Shown: positions 49,797-58,506 of the stretch, one piece after another | Position numbering within the stretch: position 1 is the stretch's first letter | Layout of the letters: each line of letters begins with the position of its first letter | Source: Pseudoalteromonas sp. MMG007 | Lineage (GTDB): Bacteria; Pseudomonadota; Gammaproteobacteria; Enterobacterales; Alteromonadaceae | Assembly (NCBI RefSeq): GCF_018100985.1 | Contig: NZ_JAGJEI010000001.1 | Coordinates: 1-64,000, forward strand | Length of the DNA stretch: 64,000 bases | Reading direction: 5' to 3' | Made by a program: the position numbers and the translations under genes | The notes under the pieces: model-generated | Databases searched by the model: none | Seen by the model: the letters and a program-made list of their open reading frames with translations, nothing else | Told to the model about the DNA's origin: nothing

Positions 49797-50183
49797 TTGC
49801 AGCGTTTTCATTCAAGCTTACTTATCGTCACCTTGTTACTCACTTTTGTGGGTCAAGCTGTTGCGTCTGTAGCTATGGTGTGTGAAATGCCGCATGAGGG
49901 CGCTAAAACATTCACGCACAGTGAAATGGATATGCCGCAAAGTGATGCCCAAATGCATGAGAATATGTCTCATAACATGGCAGCAATGGATTGTTGTGAC
50001 AACGAAAACACATCTAAAAATGAATGCAAGTGCCCCATAAACGGCTGCGCTACAAATTCAATGTTTAACGTAGAAAGTTTATTTAGCATTACCTTGCTTG
50101 AGTCTGAGAAGGTTAACTTAAGCGTCCCATCCACACAAATTACGATACCTCGCTCACTTTACCGACCTCCTATGTTTGCTTAA
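49797..50183 (+). CDS. Small exported Met/His/Cys-rich protein of the Cus operon
   Basis: About 128 residues. I choose the TTG at 49797, because AAAGG (49785-49789) is seven bases upstream and it gives a clean signal peptide (FHSSLLIVTLLLTFVGQAVA). A GTG at 49740 lies in the promoter. The mature part has MDMP, MHENMSHNMAAMDCCD and ECKCPINGC, so many Met, His and six Cys residues that could bind Cu(I) or Ag(I). It ends RSLYRPPMFA, a tail I recall from proteins before cusCBA in relatives. First gene of the efflux operon. Its role, perhaps as a metal chaperone, is inferred. Confidence 0.7.
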   Translation: MQRFHSSLLIVTLLLTFVGQAVASVAMVCEMPHEGAKTFTHSEMDMPQSDAQMHENMSHNMAAMDCCDNENTSKNECKCPINGCATNSMFNVESLFSITLLESEKVNLSVPSTQITIPRSLYRPPMFA

Positions 50184-50294
50184 TTGCAGGATAGGTGTAT
50201 TTAAAATTTAGATATTTGAGCTTCAACAGCTGCTAATCACCTTTTCTGCCTTGAGATAAGACTTTTGTTTTCTTTATTTTGGCCGGAGTAGGTA

Positions 50295-51659
50295 ATGAAC
50301 CTCGTTATAAACTTTAAAATAATATTATGTAGTACTGTGCTTTTAAGTACGGTAGCTAAAGCGCAAAGTACCTTTGATTTTCAAACACAAAATTCACCCC
50401 GTTCAGTCCAAACGCTTAGCTTAGCGCAGGCGCTAAATTATGCACTTACAAATGAACCATGGCTAAAAGCTAGCAGCGAAATGCAAGCGGCCACTATGTC
50501 AAAAGGTATTGCTGCGGGCAGCCTACCCGATCCCGTTTTAACCGTTGGTTTATTAAATTTACCAACGAATGGATATGCGTTTGATCAAGAAGGAATGACG
50601 CAGCTAAAAGTAGATTTAAGCCAAAAATTTAGTCGTGGTGATAGCCGAGCCTTACAAACAAAAGCGTTAGCTCAATTAGCGCAGCAGTATCCTTGGCAAC
50701 GCGCCGATAGGCTTGCTCAGGTTAAAGCAATTGTAATTGAGTCATGGCTAAATGCTTACAGGGCACAACGCAGTATTGACCTAATTGAGCAAGACAAAGG
50801 TTTGTTTTCTCAGCTAATAGAAATAACAGAGGCAAGTTACGCAAGCACCTTAGGTAAAACCCGTCAGCAAGACATTATTCGAGCACAATTAGAGCTTACC
50901 CGCCTTGAAGATAAGCTTATTACGCTTGAGCAGCAATTTGAAAGTGCTAAAAGTCGCCTTGCACAGTGGCTACCTATGGATATGTTAATGCAGCCAGTTA
51001 ATAGTGATTTTATTAAAACGACCCCATTAATTGACTTTTCACAATTAGAATTTAACCAGTTAATACAGCTTTTAATAGCTCATCCGGCAATTGTTGCTAT
51101 AGAAAAAACAGTCACAGCTAAACAAACCGAAGTTACCCTTGCCAAGCAAAGTTACAAACCTCAAGTGGGTGTTAATGTGGGTTATGGATATCGAGATGAT
51201 ACGCCTGTGGGAGAATCGCGAGCTGACTTACTCTCAATAGGGTTGAGTATCGACTTGCCACTATTTACCGATAACAGACAAGATCAGCAAGTTAAAGCCG
51301 CTATTGCAACCGCAGAGGCAACTAAAACGCAAAAGTTGGTTGCTCTTCAAAAACTAAAAGGGATGTATTTTAAAGAGTACAGCCAGTTAGCACGGCTAAA
51401 AAAACGTGAGCAGCTTTATAAAAACACATTATTACCACAAGTAGCAGAGCAAGCCCAAGCTACGCTAAATGCATATACCCGCGATGATGGTGATTTTTCT
51501 GAGGTAATGCGTGCGCGTATTAGTGAGCTAAACGCCAAAATAGATGCCCTAAATATTACCGTCGACCAGCAAATTATTACTGCCCGCCTTAATTACTATG
51601 CAAGTAGTTTAGATACCCAAGTAATGGCTGAGCAAGTAGGAGAGACTAATGAATACTAA
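50295..51659 (+). CDS. cusC: CusC-like outer-membrane factor (TolC family)
   Basis: 454 residues. A signal peptide ends near AKA-Q. Two outer-membrane efflux domains follow with LAQALNYALTNEPWLKA, DPVLTVGLLNLP and SIGLSIDLPLF. These match TolC-type proteins of heavy-metal RND pumps. It forms the trimeric outer-membrane channel. Its 3' end overlaps cusB by 11 bases. Confidence 0.9.
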   Translation: MNLVINFKIILCSTVLLSTVAKAQSTFDFQTQNSPRSVQTLSLAQALNYALTNEPWLKASSEMQAATMSKGIAAGSLPDPVLTVGLLNLPTNGYAFDQEGMTQLKVDLSQKFSRGDSRALQTKALAQLAQQYPWQRADRLAQVKAIVIESWLNAYRAQRSIDLIEQDKGLFSQLIEITEASYASTLGKTRQQDIIRAQLELTRLEDKLITLEQQFESAKSRLAQWLPMDMLMQPVNSDFIKTTPLIDFSQLEFNQLIQLLIAHPAIVAIEKTVTAKQTEVTLAKQSYKPQVGVNVGYGYRDDTPVGESRADLLSIGLSIDLPLFTDNRQDQQVKAAIATAEATKTQKLVALQKLKGMYFKEYSQLARLKKREQLYKNTLLPQVAEQAQATLNAYTRDDGDFSEVMRARISELNAKIDALNITVDQQIITARLNYYASSLDTQVMAEQVGETNEY

Positions 51660-53172
51660 TTTAAAACTACTTATAGCGGGCGCTGTGGGGGCGGGTGTTT
51701 TGGCGATAACACAGCAATTTTTAACAGATAGCTCAGGAGCAGGTGAGCAGCAACATGCCTCAAAAGAGCCACTTTATTGGGTTGCGCCAATGGATAGTAA
51801 TTATAAACGCAATGAACCGGGGCTTTCGCCTATGGGGATGGATTTAGTACCTGTTTATAAAGATGATGCTAACAATAGCCCAGGTACCGTAACTATTTCT
51901 CCAGAGGTGGTTAATAACTTGGGTGTAAGAACCAGTAAGGTACAGCTAAAAACTCTGCAAAGCGATATTAATACCGTGGGATATGTACAGTACAACCAAG
52001 ATCAGTTAATTCATATTCATCCACGAGTAGAAGGGTGGTTAGAAACTTTATTTGTAAAAGCACAAGGCGCACAAGTTAAAGCGGGTGAGTCTTTGTATAC
52101 CTTATATTCCCCTCAGTTGGTGAACGCTCAGGAAGAGTTTTTACTAGCAGTAAACCGTAATAATACGGTGCTAATAAGGGCGGCAAAAGCACGTTTAGAA
52201 TCGCTAAATGTGTCTGATGGGTTTATACAGCGTCTTCAAAATAATAAAAAAGTAATGCAAAACATTACATTTTACGCCCGTGAAAGTGGCGTGGTTGATG
52301 AGCTAAATGTACGGGAAGGTTTTTTTGTAAAACCAGGTACATCAATGATGAGTATTGCTCAGTTAGATGAAGTGTGGGTAGAGGCGGAGGTATTTGAGCG
52401 ACAAGCGGCGCAAGTAAGTGTTGGCTTACCCGTTACTATGACCCTTGATTATTTAAAGGGAGAAAAGTGGCAAGGCAAAGTCGATTATATTTACCCCGCG
52501 CTTGACGCTAAAAACCGTACTTTGCGTGTAAGACTCAGATTTAATAATAAAGATCACCGCTTAAAACCTAATATGTTTGCACAAGTAAGTATTCATTCAA
52601 GTGCGAGTGAAGCTCACCTCACTGTACCAAAAGAAGCGGTTATTCGTACTCAGCACCAAAACCGAGTTGTTATCGCAAAGGGGGAGGGGAGATTTAAATC
52701 GGTGCAAGTAGATGTTGGGCATATTAATAGTACCGAAGCCGTTATTCTATCGGGTGTTTTAGAGGGCGATAAGGTTGTTACCTCGGCGCAGTTTTTAATT
52801 GATTCTGAGTCGAGTAAAAGCTCTGACTTTAAGCGAATGGACATGCCTAATTTAGGCTCTAGTTCACACTCGGGTATGAGCATGGATATGAAGGCAACTA
52901 TGCAGCCACAAACAGCCACAGTTAACGGTACTATTAATGCAATAAACTTACAAAATCGTGTCATTAATATCAGTCGTGAGGCCATACCAAAATGGAATCG
53001 AGAGCCTGCCACAATGGATTTTATATTATCGGCAGAGGTAGATATCAGCCTGCTTAAACATGCTCAGTATATTAATTTTACGTTTAGCATTATTAACGAT
53101 GAATTTGTGATTACAGAGATAAAGATCGCAAAGCCAAATAGCCACTCTACTATGCAACACAGTTCTCACTAG
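51649..53172 (+). CDS. cusB: CusB-like membrane fusion protein with C-terminal CusF-like domain
   Basis: 507 residues. The N-terminal membrane anchor is about 8-24. A heavy-metal-binding segment (about 46-75) has WVAPMDSNY and PMGMDLVPVY. Then come the lipoyl, helical-hairpin and beta-barrel parts of an RND adaptor (HPRVEGWLETLFVKAQG, YIYPALDAKNRTLRVR). A Met/His/Ser linker (about 405-425) leads to a CusF-like beta-barrel (430-495) with IPKW and PATMDF. There Trp and one Met of the copper site are kept, but the His and the other Met appear absent. It links CusA to CusC and should pass on periplasmic copper or silver. Confidence 0.9.
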   Translation: MNTNLKLLIAGAVGAGVLAITQQFLTDSSGAGEQQHASKEPLYWVAPMDSNYKRNEPGLSPMGMDLVPVYKDDANNSPGTVTISPEVVNNLGVRTSKVQLKTLQSDINTVGYVQYNQDQLIHIHPRVEGWLETLFVKAQGAQVKAGESLYTLYSPQLVNAQEEFLLAVNRNNTVLIRAAKARLESLNVSDGFIQRLQNNKKVMQNITFYARESGVVDELNVREGFFVKPGTSMMSIAQLDEVWVEAEVFERQAAQVSVGLPVTMTLDYLKGEKWQGKVDYIYPALDAKNRTLRVRLRFNNKDHRLKPNMFAQVSIHSSASEAHLTVPKEAVIRTQHQNRVVIAKGEGRFKSVQVDVGHINSTEAVILSGVLEGDKVVTSAQFLIDSESSKSSDFKRMDMPNLGSSSHSGMSMDMKATMQPQTATVNGTINAINLQNRVINISREAIPKWNREPATMDFILSAEVDISLLKHAQYINFTFSIINDEFVITEIKIAKPNSHSTMQHSSH

Positions 53173-53180
53173 GAGCCATT

Positions 53181-56100
53181 ATGATAACTGCCATTATTCG
53201 CTGGTCTGTTAGCAATCGCTTTTTTGTGTTGTTGCTTACATTAATACTCATGGGGGGAGGGTTATATGCAGTAAAAAATACTCCTGTAGATGCGCTGCCT
53301 GATTTATCTGATGTGCAGGTGATTATTAAAACCTCGTATCCTGGGCAAGCCCCACAAGTCGTGCAAGACCAAGTTACATTCCCGCTGACTTCGGCAATGC
53401 TTTCTGTGCCAGGGACGCAAACAGTAAGAGGCTTTTCGTTTTTTGGCGACTCGTATGTTTACGTTATTTTTGATGAAAAAACCGATTTGTATTGGGCACG
53501 AAGCCGCGTGCAAGAATACTTAAGTCAAGTAGCAAAACGCCTTCCTGAAACGGCTAATGCAGAGCTTGGCCCCGATGCAACGGGTGTTGGTTGGATTTAC
53601 TTATATGCACTGGTTGATAAAACAAATAAGCATGACATTAGCCAATTAAGAAGCTTGCAAGATTGGTTTTTAAAGTTTGAGTTACAAACCGTGCCGGGGG
53701 TGTCAGAAGTTGCAGCCGTAGGTGGCATGGTTAAGCAATATCAAGTAAATGTAGAGCCCGATAAGTTACGCGCATATGGTATTCCGCTAAGCCTAATTCA
53801 AACGGCTATAAAGCAAGGCAATCAAGAAATGGGCGCCTCTGTGGTAGAAATGGCAGAAGCTGAATACATGGTAACAAGCACCGGCTATATAAAAAGTGTA
53901 GCCGATTTAGAGGCTATTCCCCTTGGTGTAAACGCCAATGGTACTGCGCTGCAATTGCGAGATGTAGCCGACATACGGTTAGGGCCGCAAATGCGCCGCG
54001 GTATAGCCGAGTTAAATGGAGAAGGCGAAGTAACTGGCGGCATAGTTATTATGCGTTATGGCGAAAATGCACAAAAAACAATTGAATTGGTAAAAGCAAA
54101 ATTAGCATCGCTCAAAAGAGGATTACCAGAGGGCGTTGAAATAGTCCCTGTGTACGATCGCTCTAATCTAATAAATAACGCAATTGATAACCTAACCAGT
54201 AAATTAATTGAAGAGCTGATTGTAGTTGCATTAGTGTGTGTGGTGTTTTTGTTTCATGTGCGCTCATCTTTAGTGGCTATTATTACCTTGCCACTAGGTA
54301 TTTTAACTGCGTTTATTATTATGTATTGGCAAGGGATTAACGCCAATATAATGTCGTTAGGAGGCATTGCTATTGCTATTGGTGCAATGACCGACGGCGC
54401 GATAGTCATGATTGAAAATATGCATAAGCATATGGAAAAAACGCCATTAACTAACGAAAACCGCTGGGAGATAGTTGTTAAAGCGGCTAGTGAAGTAGGT
54501 CCTGCGTTGTTTTTTAGTTTGCTTATTATAACCGTAAGCTTTATGCCGGTATTTATTTTAGAAGCGCAAGAAGGGCGTATGTTTGCACCTTTGGCTTACA
54601 CTAAAACCTATGCAATGGCCGCCTCTGCGGGGCTTGCGATTACACTTGTGCCAGTTTTAATGGGCTACTTTATACGTGGAAAGGTGCTTAAGGAGAAAGA
54701 GAATCCAGTAAATCATTTATTAGTTATGGCGTATAAGCCGCTATTAAATAAAGTGCTTAAGTTTCCTAAAGTAACTTTGCTACTTGCCTGCGTGGTTGCT
54801 GTTATAGGCTCTTATCCGCTAGATAAAATGGGGAGTGAGTTTATACCACCACTTGATGAGGGGGATTTAATGTATATGCCCACTACTTACCCTGGTTTAT
54901 CGATAGGTAAAGCACGCGAAATTTTGCAGCAAACTGATAAGTTAATTGCCACTGTGCCAGAGGTTAAAACGGTATTTGGGAAAGTGGGCCGCGCCGAAAC
55001 CGCGACCGACCCAGCGCCGCTTACGATGATTGAAACCTTCATTCAATTAAAGCCAAAAGATGAGTGGCGCAAGGAAATGACACTCGACAAGCTCAAAAAA
55101 GAACTCGACGATTTGGTTAAGTTTCCAGGGCTGACTAATGCGTGGGTTATGCCAATTAAAACGCGTATTGATATGCTTGCAACGGGTATTAAAACCCCGG
55201 TAGGCATTAAAGTGGCTGGGCCAAAGTTGAGTGAAATTCAAAAAATAGGTCAACAAATAGAAGTGTTACTAAAAGACGTGCCAGGCACTGCATCGGTTTA
55301 CTCTGAGCGAGTAGCAGGTGGACGCTACATTAAAGTAGACATAAACCGTGAAAAAGCCGCTCGATACAGTTTAAATATCAGCGATGTACAGCAAGTTGTT
55401 GCGACGGCTATTGGCGGAATGAACGTAACACAAACAATAGAGGGGCAAGAGCGCTACCCGGTAAATTTACGCTATCCGCAAGCATACAGAGACTCACCAG
55501 AAGAGCTCATGTTACTTCCTATAGTTACGCCTTCTGGGCAGCGTATAGCTCTTGCTGATGTAGCCGATGTATTTATTGAAAATGGCCCACCCGGGATAAA
55601 AAGTGAAAATGCACGTGTAAATGGTTGGGCGCTTATTGATATTGACGGTGTTGATATTGGCACTTACGTACAAAATGCTCAGCAAGTATTAAATAAGCAC
55701 TTAGTATTGCCTGCTGGTTATTCTATTACATGGGCTGGGCAGTACGAATACATGCAGCGAGCCAAAGACAAACTTACTTACGTATTACCACTTACTTTAG
55801 CGATTATTATTGTATTGCTTTACCTTAATTTTAGAAGCTTTGCTGAAGTGACTATTATTATGGCTACGTTGCCACTGGCGATGATTGGTGGCATATGGTT
55901 AATGTATTTAGAGGGATTTAATTTTTCAGTAGCAGTAGGTGTGGGCTTTATTGCCTTAGCCGGTGTTGCCGTTGAAATTGGCGTAATTATGTTGGTGTAT
56001 TTAAATCAAGCCTATCAAGAAAAATCCTTAGAAGCTGAGCTAATAGGTAAGCCGCTTAGTTTAATACAGTTACAACAAGCAATTATTGAAGGGGCAGGGC

Positions 56101-56300
56101 TACGGGTGCGCCCAGTAATGATGACGGTAGCGACTATCATTATTGGTTTGCTACCAGTGCTTTATGGTACTGGTACTGGCAGCGAAGTAATGAGCCGAAT
56201 TGCAGCGCCTATGGTTGGCGGTATGATAAGCGCAATTGCCCTTACTTTGGTTGTTATTCCAGCCGTTTACTTATTATGGCGCAAGCAAGGGCTTAAATAA
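53181..56300 (+). CDS. cusA: CusA-like heavy-metal RND efflux pump
   Basis: 1039 residues. Twelve membrane helices with two large periplasmic loops. Proton-relay segment GAMTDGAIVMIENMHKHME, and PPLDEGDLMYMPTTYPG and WVMPIKTRIDMLATGIKTP. The last contains Met residues at places where CusA binds Cu(I)/Ag(I), which argues for monovalent copper/silver export over zinc or cobalt. The start is eight bases after cusB. Metal specificity is inferred. Confidence 0.95.
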   Translation: MITAIIRWSVSNRFFVLLLTLILMGGGLYAVKNTPVDALPDLSDVQVIIKTSYPGQAPQVVQDQVTFPLTSAMLSVPGTQTVRGFSFFGDSYVYVIFDEKTDLYWARSRVQEYLSQVAKRLPETANAELGPDATGVGWIYLYALVDKTNKHDISQLRSLQDWFLKFELQTVPGVSEVAAVGGMVKQYQVNVEPDKLRAYGIPLSLIQTAIKQGNQEMGASVVEMAEAEYMVTSTGYIKSVADLEAIPLGVNANGTALQLRDVADIRLGPQMRRGIAELNGEGEVTGGIVIMRYGENAQKTIELVKAKLASLKRGLPEGVEIVPVYDRSNLINNAIDNLTSKLIEELIVVALVCVVFLFHVRSSLVAIITLPLGILTAFIIMYWQGINANIMSLGGIAIAIGAMTDGAIVMIENMHKHMEKTPLTNENRWEIVVKAASEVGPALFFSLLIITVSFMPVFILEAQEGRMFAPLAYTKTYAMAASAGLAITLVPVLMGYFIRGKVLKEKENPVNHLLVMAYKPLLNKVLKFPKVTLLLACVVAVIGSYPLDKMGSEFIPPLDEGDLMYMPTTYPGLSIGKAREILQQTDKLIATVPEVKTVFGKVGRAETATDPAPLTMIETFIQLKPKDEWRKEMTLDKLKKELDDLVKFPGLTNAWVMPIKTRIDMLATGIKTPVGIKVAGPKLSEIQKIGQQIEVLLKDVPGTASVYSERVAGGRYIKVDINREKAARYSLNISDVQQVVATAIGGMNVTQTIEGQERYPVNLRYPQAYRDSPEELMLLPIVTPSGQRIALADVADVFIENGPPGIKSENARVNGWALIDIDGVDIGTYVQNAQQVLNKHLVLPAGYSITWAGQYEYMQRAKDKLTYVLPLTLAIIIVLLYLNFRSFAEVTIIMATLPLAMIGGIWLMYLEGFNFSVAVGVGFIALAGVAVEIGVIMLVYLNQAYQEKSLEAELIGKPLSLIQLQQAIIEGAGLRVRPVMMTVATIIIGLLPVLYGTGTGSEVMSRIAAPMVGGMISAIALTLVVIPAVYLLWRKQGLK

Positions 56301-56309
56301 CGAGACAAC

Positions 56310-56379
56310 AGAGCAATGTATCATTTTTTAACCTGATCTGCGCCTTGTAACTAGGCTCAGGTTACTAAAGCATTGCTCT
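56310..56379 (+). terminator. Possible terminator after the Cus operon
   Basis: Two nested stems: agagcaatg (56310-56318) with cattgctct (56371-56379), and taacctga (56329-56336) with tcaggtta (56357-56364). The tail after it is AT-rich rather than a clear T run. Confidence 0.45.
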
Positions 56380-56524
56380 ATAAAAATTACCTATAATTTG
56401 TAAGTTGTTCTATTAAATGATTCATTATTATTTATTTTAATTTTAAGCTTTTGTTTTTAGTTGTTTTTTTAGTTGGCATGTTTTACGCAACAAAGTAGTA
56501 CAGTCAACTTAGTAAGGAACGCAC

Positions 56525-56980
56525 ATGCAAGTTAAAACAATTAAAGAAGTGTACGATTGGACCGTTTTATTTCACACACAAATGGCGGCAAATTTTTATA
56601 GTGTAAAGGACATACTTGATGAACATAACGCGATGCTGGTGGACTATTACCTAAATTACGAAAAAAAGCTCGCTGAGGATTTAGTGGGTTTTAAAGCTAT
56701 TACCGAAATTAATACTTTAGATACTTATAGTTATGAGTACTTTGCAGAAAACCCTGACCTGATCACGTTTGAAGATATTAGTAAAGATCAGCAGTTTGAT
56801 GAAAAAGTAATTCAAAACTACTTATCAAGTCAGCATCAAAAGGTGATTGAGCTATATAAATATTTATTAGAGCGCGCCGAAACTGATAACGGTCAGGAAA
56901 AGCTTGAGCAAATATTAGAGCTGGAAGAGCAAGGCTTAAAGCAAATGATGCAAAGCACAAACCGCCATATGGATATGTAG
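56525..56980 (+). CDS. Hypothetical all-helical protein, possibly ferritin-like
   Basis: 151 residues, no signal peptide or membrane segment. Predicted long helices at about 4-28, 30-55, 95-120 and 122-145, with Glu/His pairs (EHNAML, SSQHQKVIELYKYLLER) that recall ferritin-like four-helix bundles. No clear metal motif is complete. A good ribosome site (TAAGGAA) and a terminator show a real gene. It lies between the Cus operon and ppx with its own 220-base upstream region. The function is unknown. Confidence 0.6.
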   Translation: MQVKTIKEVYDWTVLFHTQMAANFYSVKDILDEHNAMLVDYYLNYEKKLAEDLVGFKAITEINTLDTYSYEYFAENPDLITFEDISKDQQFDEKVIQNYLSSQHQKVIELYKYLLERAETDNGQEKLEQILELEEQGLKQMMQSTNRHMDM

Positions 56981-56984
56981 TTAC

Positions 56985-57014
56985 AAAAAGCAGGGTGTTG
57001 GCCCCCTGCTTTTT
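56985..57014. terminator. Bidirectional terminator between the helical protein gene and ppx
   Basis: An 11-bp stem (aaaaagcaggg 56985-56995, ccctgcttttt 57004-57014) between convergent genes. Confidence 0.92.
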
Positions 57015-57018
57015 TGAT

Positions 57019-58506
57019 CTAAGAGCAGTTAAACGCGATACCAACCTTTTTTAAATAGCGTTGTTCTAGCGCTAAATCGGCTTGAAGCAGGGTGTGCTCT
57101 TGAAGATAGTTATCGCAAAACTTTATAAATAATCCAGTGTTATTTGCGCTAATTTCCATATTTGGTTTTTGGCTAATTTGTCGTTTTTGATTAAATAAAA
57201 TCGCTAAACGTAAAATAGTAATAAGCTTAAGCACCTGCTGCTGAGAAATAGTTATAAATTCAGAAAGTTCATCGAGTTTTATTTTTTTACGATAAAAACG
57301 AATAAGTGAGCTGAGTATTAGCTGCTCTTGCTGTGTAAAGCCCGGTAATTGGCTATTAGCTACAATATAAGCACTGTGCTTATTAATACCTGATGAGTTA
57401 ATAGATAAGCCAATTTCGTGTAGTTTTGCTGCCCAAATGAGTAAAGCAACATCGTCTTTATTGTTAAGTTGCCAAGGGGATTTTAAGCGCTCATAGAGCC
57501 AAATCGCGGTATCTGAAACTCGTGTCGCGTGAGCTTTATCTACCGTGTATCTATCGCTAACATTATTTATGGTATTACTGCGTATATCTTTGTCGGCTAA
57601 CTTTTGCTGCATTTCATGAAGCAATCCCTCGCGCAGTGAAAAATCACTGTAAGTTAGCTCGGTGATTGTAAACTCTCTAAAAATTGCAATTAATATGGCA
57701 AGCCCGCCACACATACTTTGCTGACGCTCTGGTGTTAGTCCCTCAATTTCTAAATTATCAATTTTTTTTGCTTTTATAAATTGTTGTTTCAGAGTTAATA
57801 AATCGTCGTAAGTTATACAATGTTGATGAGGGTTTTCAGCGCTCACCATAGCCAATATCGATTTTATCGTTCCTGAGGTACCAATAATGCATTTCCAGCC
57901 CTGTGATACATAATTGGCAAAAATAGCTTCTATTTCTTGTTCTGCTTTTATTTCTGCTTTATTAAAGCGCTTAGCGTTTATGATGCCGTCACTGAAAAAT
58001 TGATTGGTGTAACTAACACATCCCATATTACGGCTTGTAAGTAGTTTATGTTTAAAATGCTTACCAATTATAAGCTCTGTACTCCCCCCCCCTATATCAA
58101 TAACAAGACGGTTATTTTCGTTATGTACATAATGAGCGACCCCTTGATAAATCAGCCGTGCCTCTTCTTGTCCTGAAATTACATCAATATGAAAAGGAAA
58201 TACTTTATTGGCCTGCGTTAAAAAAGCATGAATATTTTTAGCTCTGCGAAAAGTATAAGTTGCTGCTACTTTAACGTTGCAGGCAGGGAAGTCTTGCAGT
58301 GTTTTTGCAAACTGCTTAAGCACAATTAAGGCGCGATCAATTGCTTGCTGGCTGAGCCTAAATTTATCATCTAGACCGTCTGCTAAATATACACGCTGCT
58401 TTTCTTTATGCAGAATTTGTAGTGTGCCGTCAACTTCGCGAGCAACCACTAAATGAAAGCTATTTGAGCCTAAATCGACGGCTGCTATTGAGGGATGATC
58501 ATTCAT
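57019..58506 (-). CDS. ppx: Exopolyphosphatase (Ppx/GppA family)
   Basis: 495 residues. ASKHA ATPase-type signatures AVDLGSNSFHLVV and VIDIGGGSTELIIG, and catalytic Glu in the SGQEEARLIYQGV segment. C-terminal HD-type helical region (AKLHEIGLSINSSGINKHSAYIV). It removes terminal phosphates from polyphosphate; some members also hydrolyse pppGpp. Its ATG overlaps the ppk 3' end by eight bases, so they form one operon. Confidence 0.95.
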   Translation of the reverse strand: MNDHPSIAAVDLGSNSFHLVVAREVDGTLQILHKEKQRVYLADGLDDKFRLSQQAIDRALIVLKQFAKTLQDFPACNVKVAATYTFRRAKNIHAFLTQANKVFPFHIDVISGQEEARLIYQGVAHYVHNENNRLVIDIGGGSTELIIGKHFKHKLLTSRNMGCVSYTNQFFSDGIINAKRFNKAEIKAEQEIEAIFANYVSQGWKCIIGTSGTIKSILAMVSAENPHQHCITYDDLLTLKQQFIKAKKIDNLEIEGLTPERQQSMCGGLAILIAIFREFTITELTYSDFSLREGLLHEMQQKLADKDIRSNTINNVSDRYTVDKAHATRVSDTAIWLYERLKSPWQLNNKDDVALLIWAAKLHEIGLSINSSGINKHSAYIVANSQLPGFTQQEQLILSSLIRFYRKKIKLDELSEFITISQQQVLKLITILRLAILFNQKRQISQKPNMEISANNTGLFIKFCDNYLQEHTLLQADLALEQRYLKKVGIAFNCS

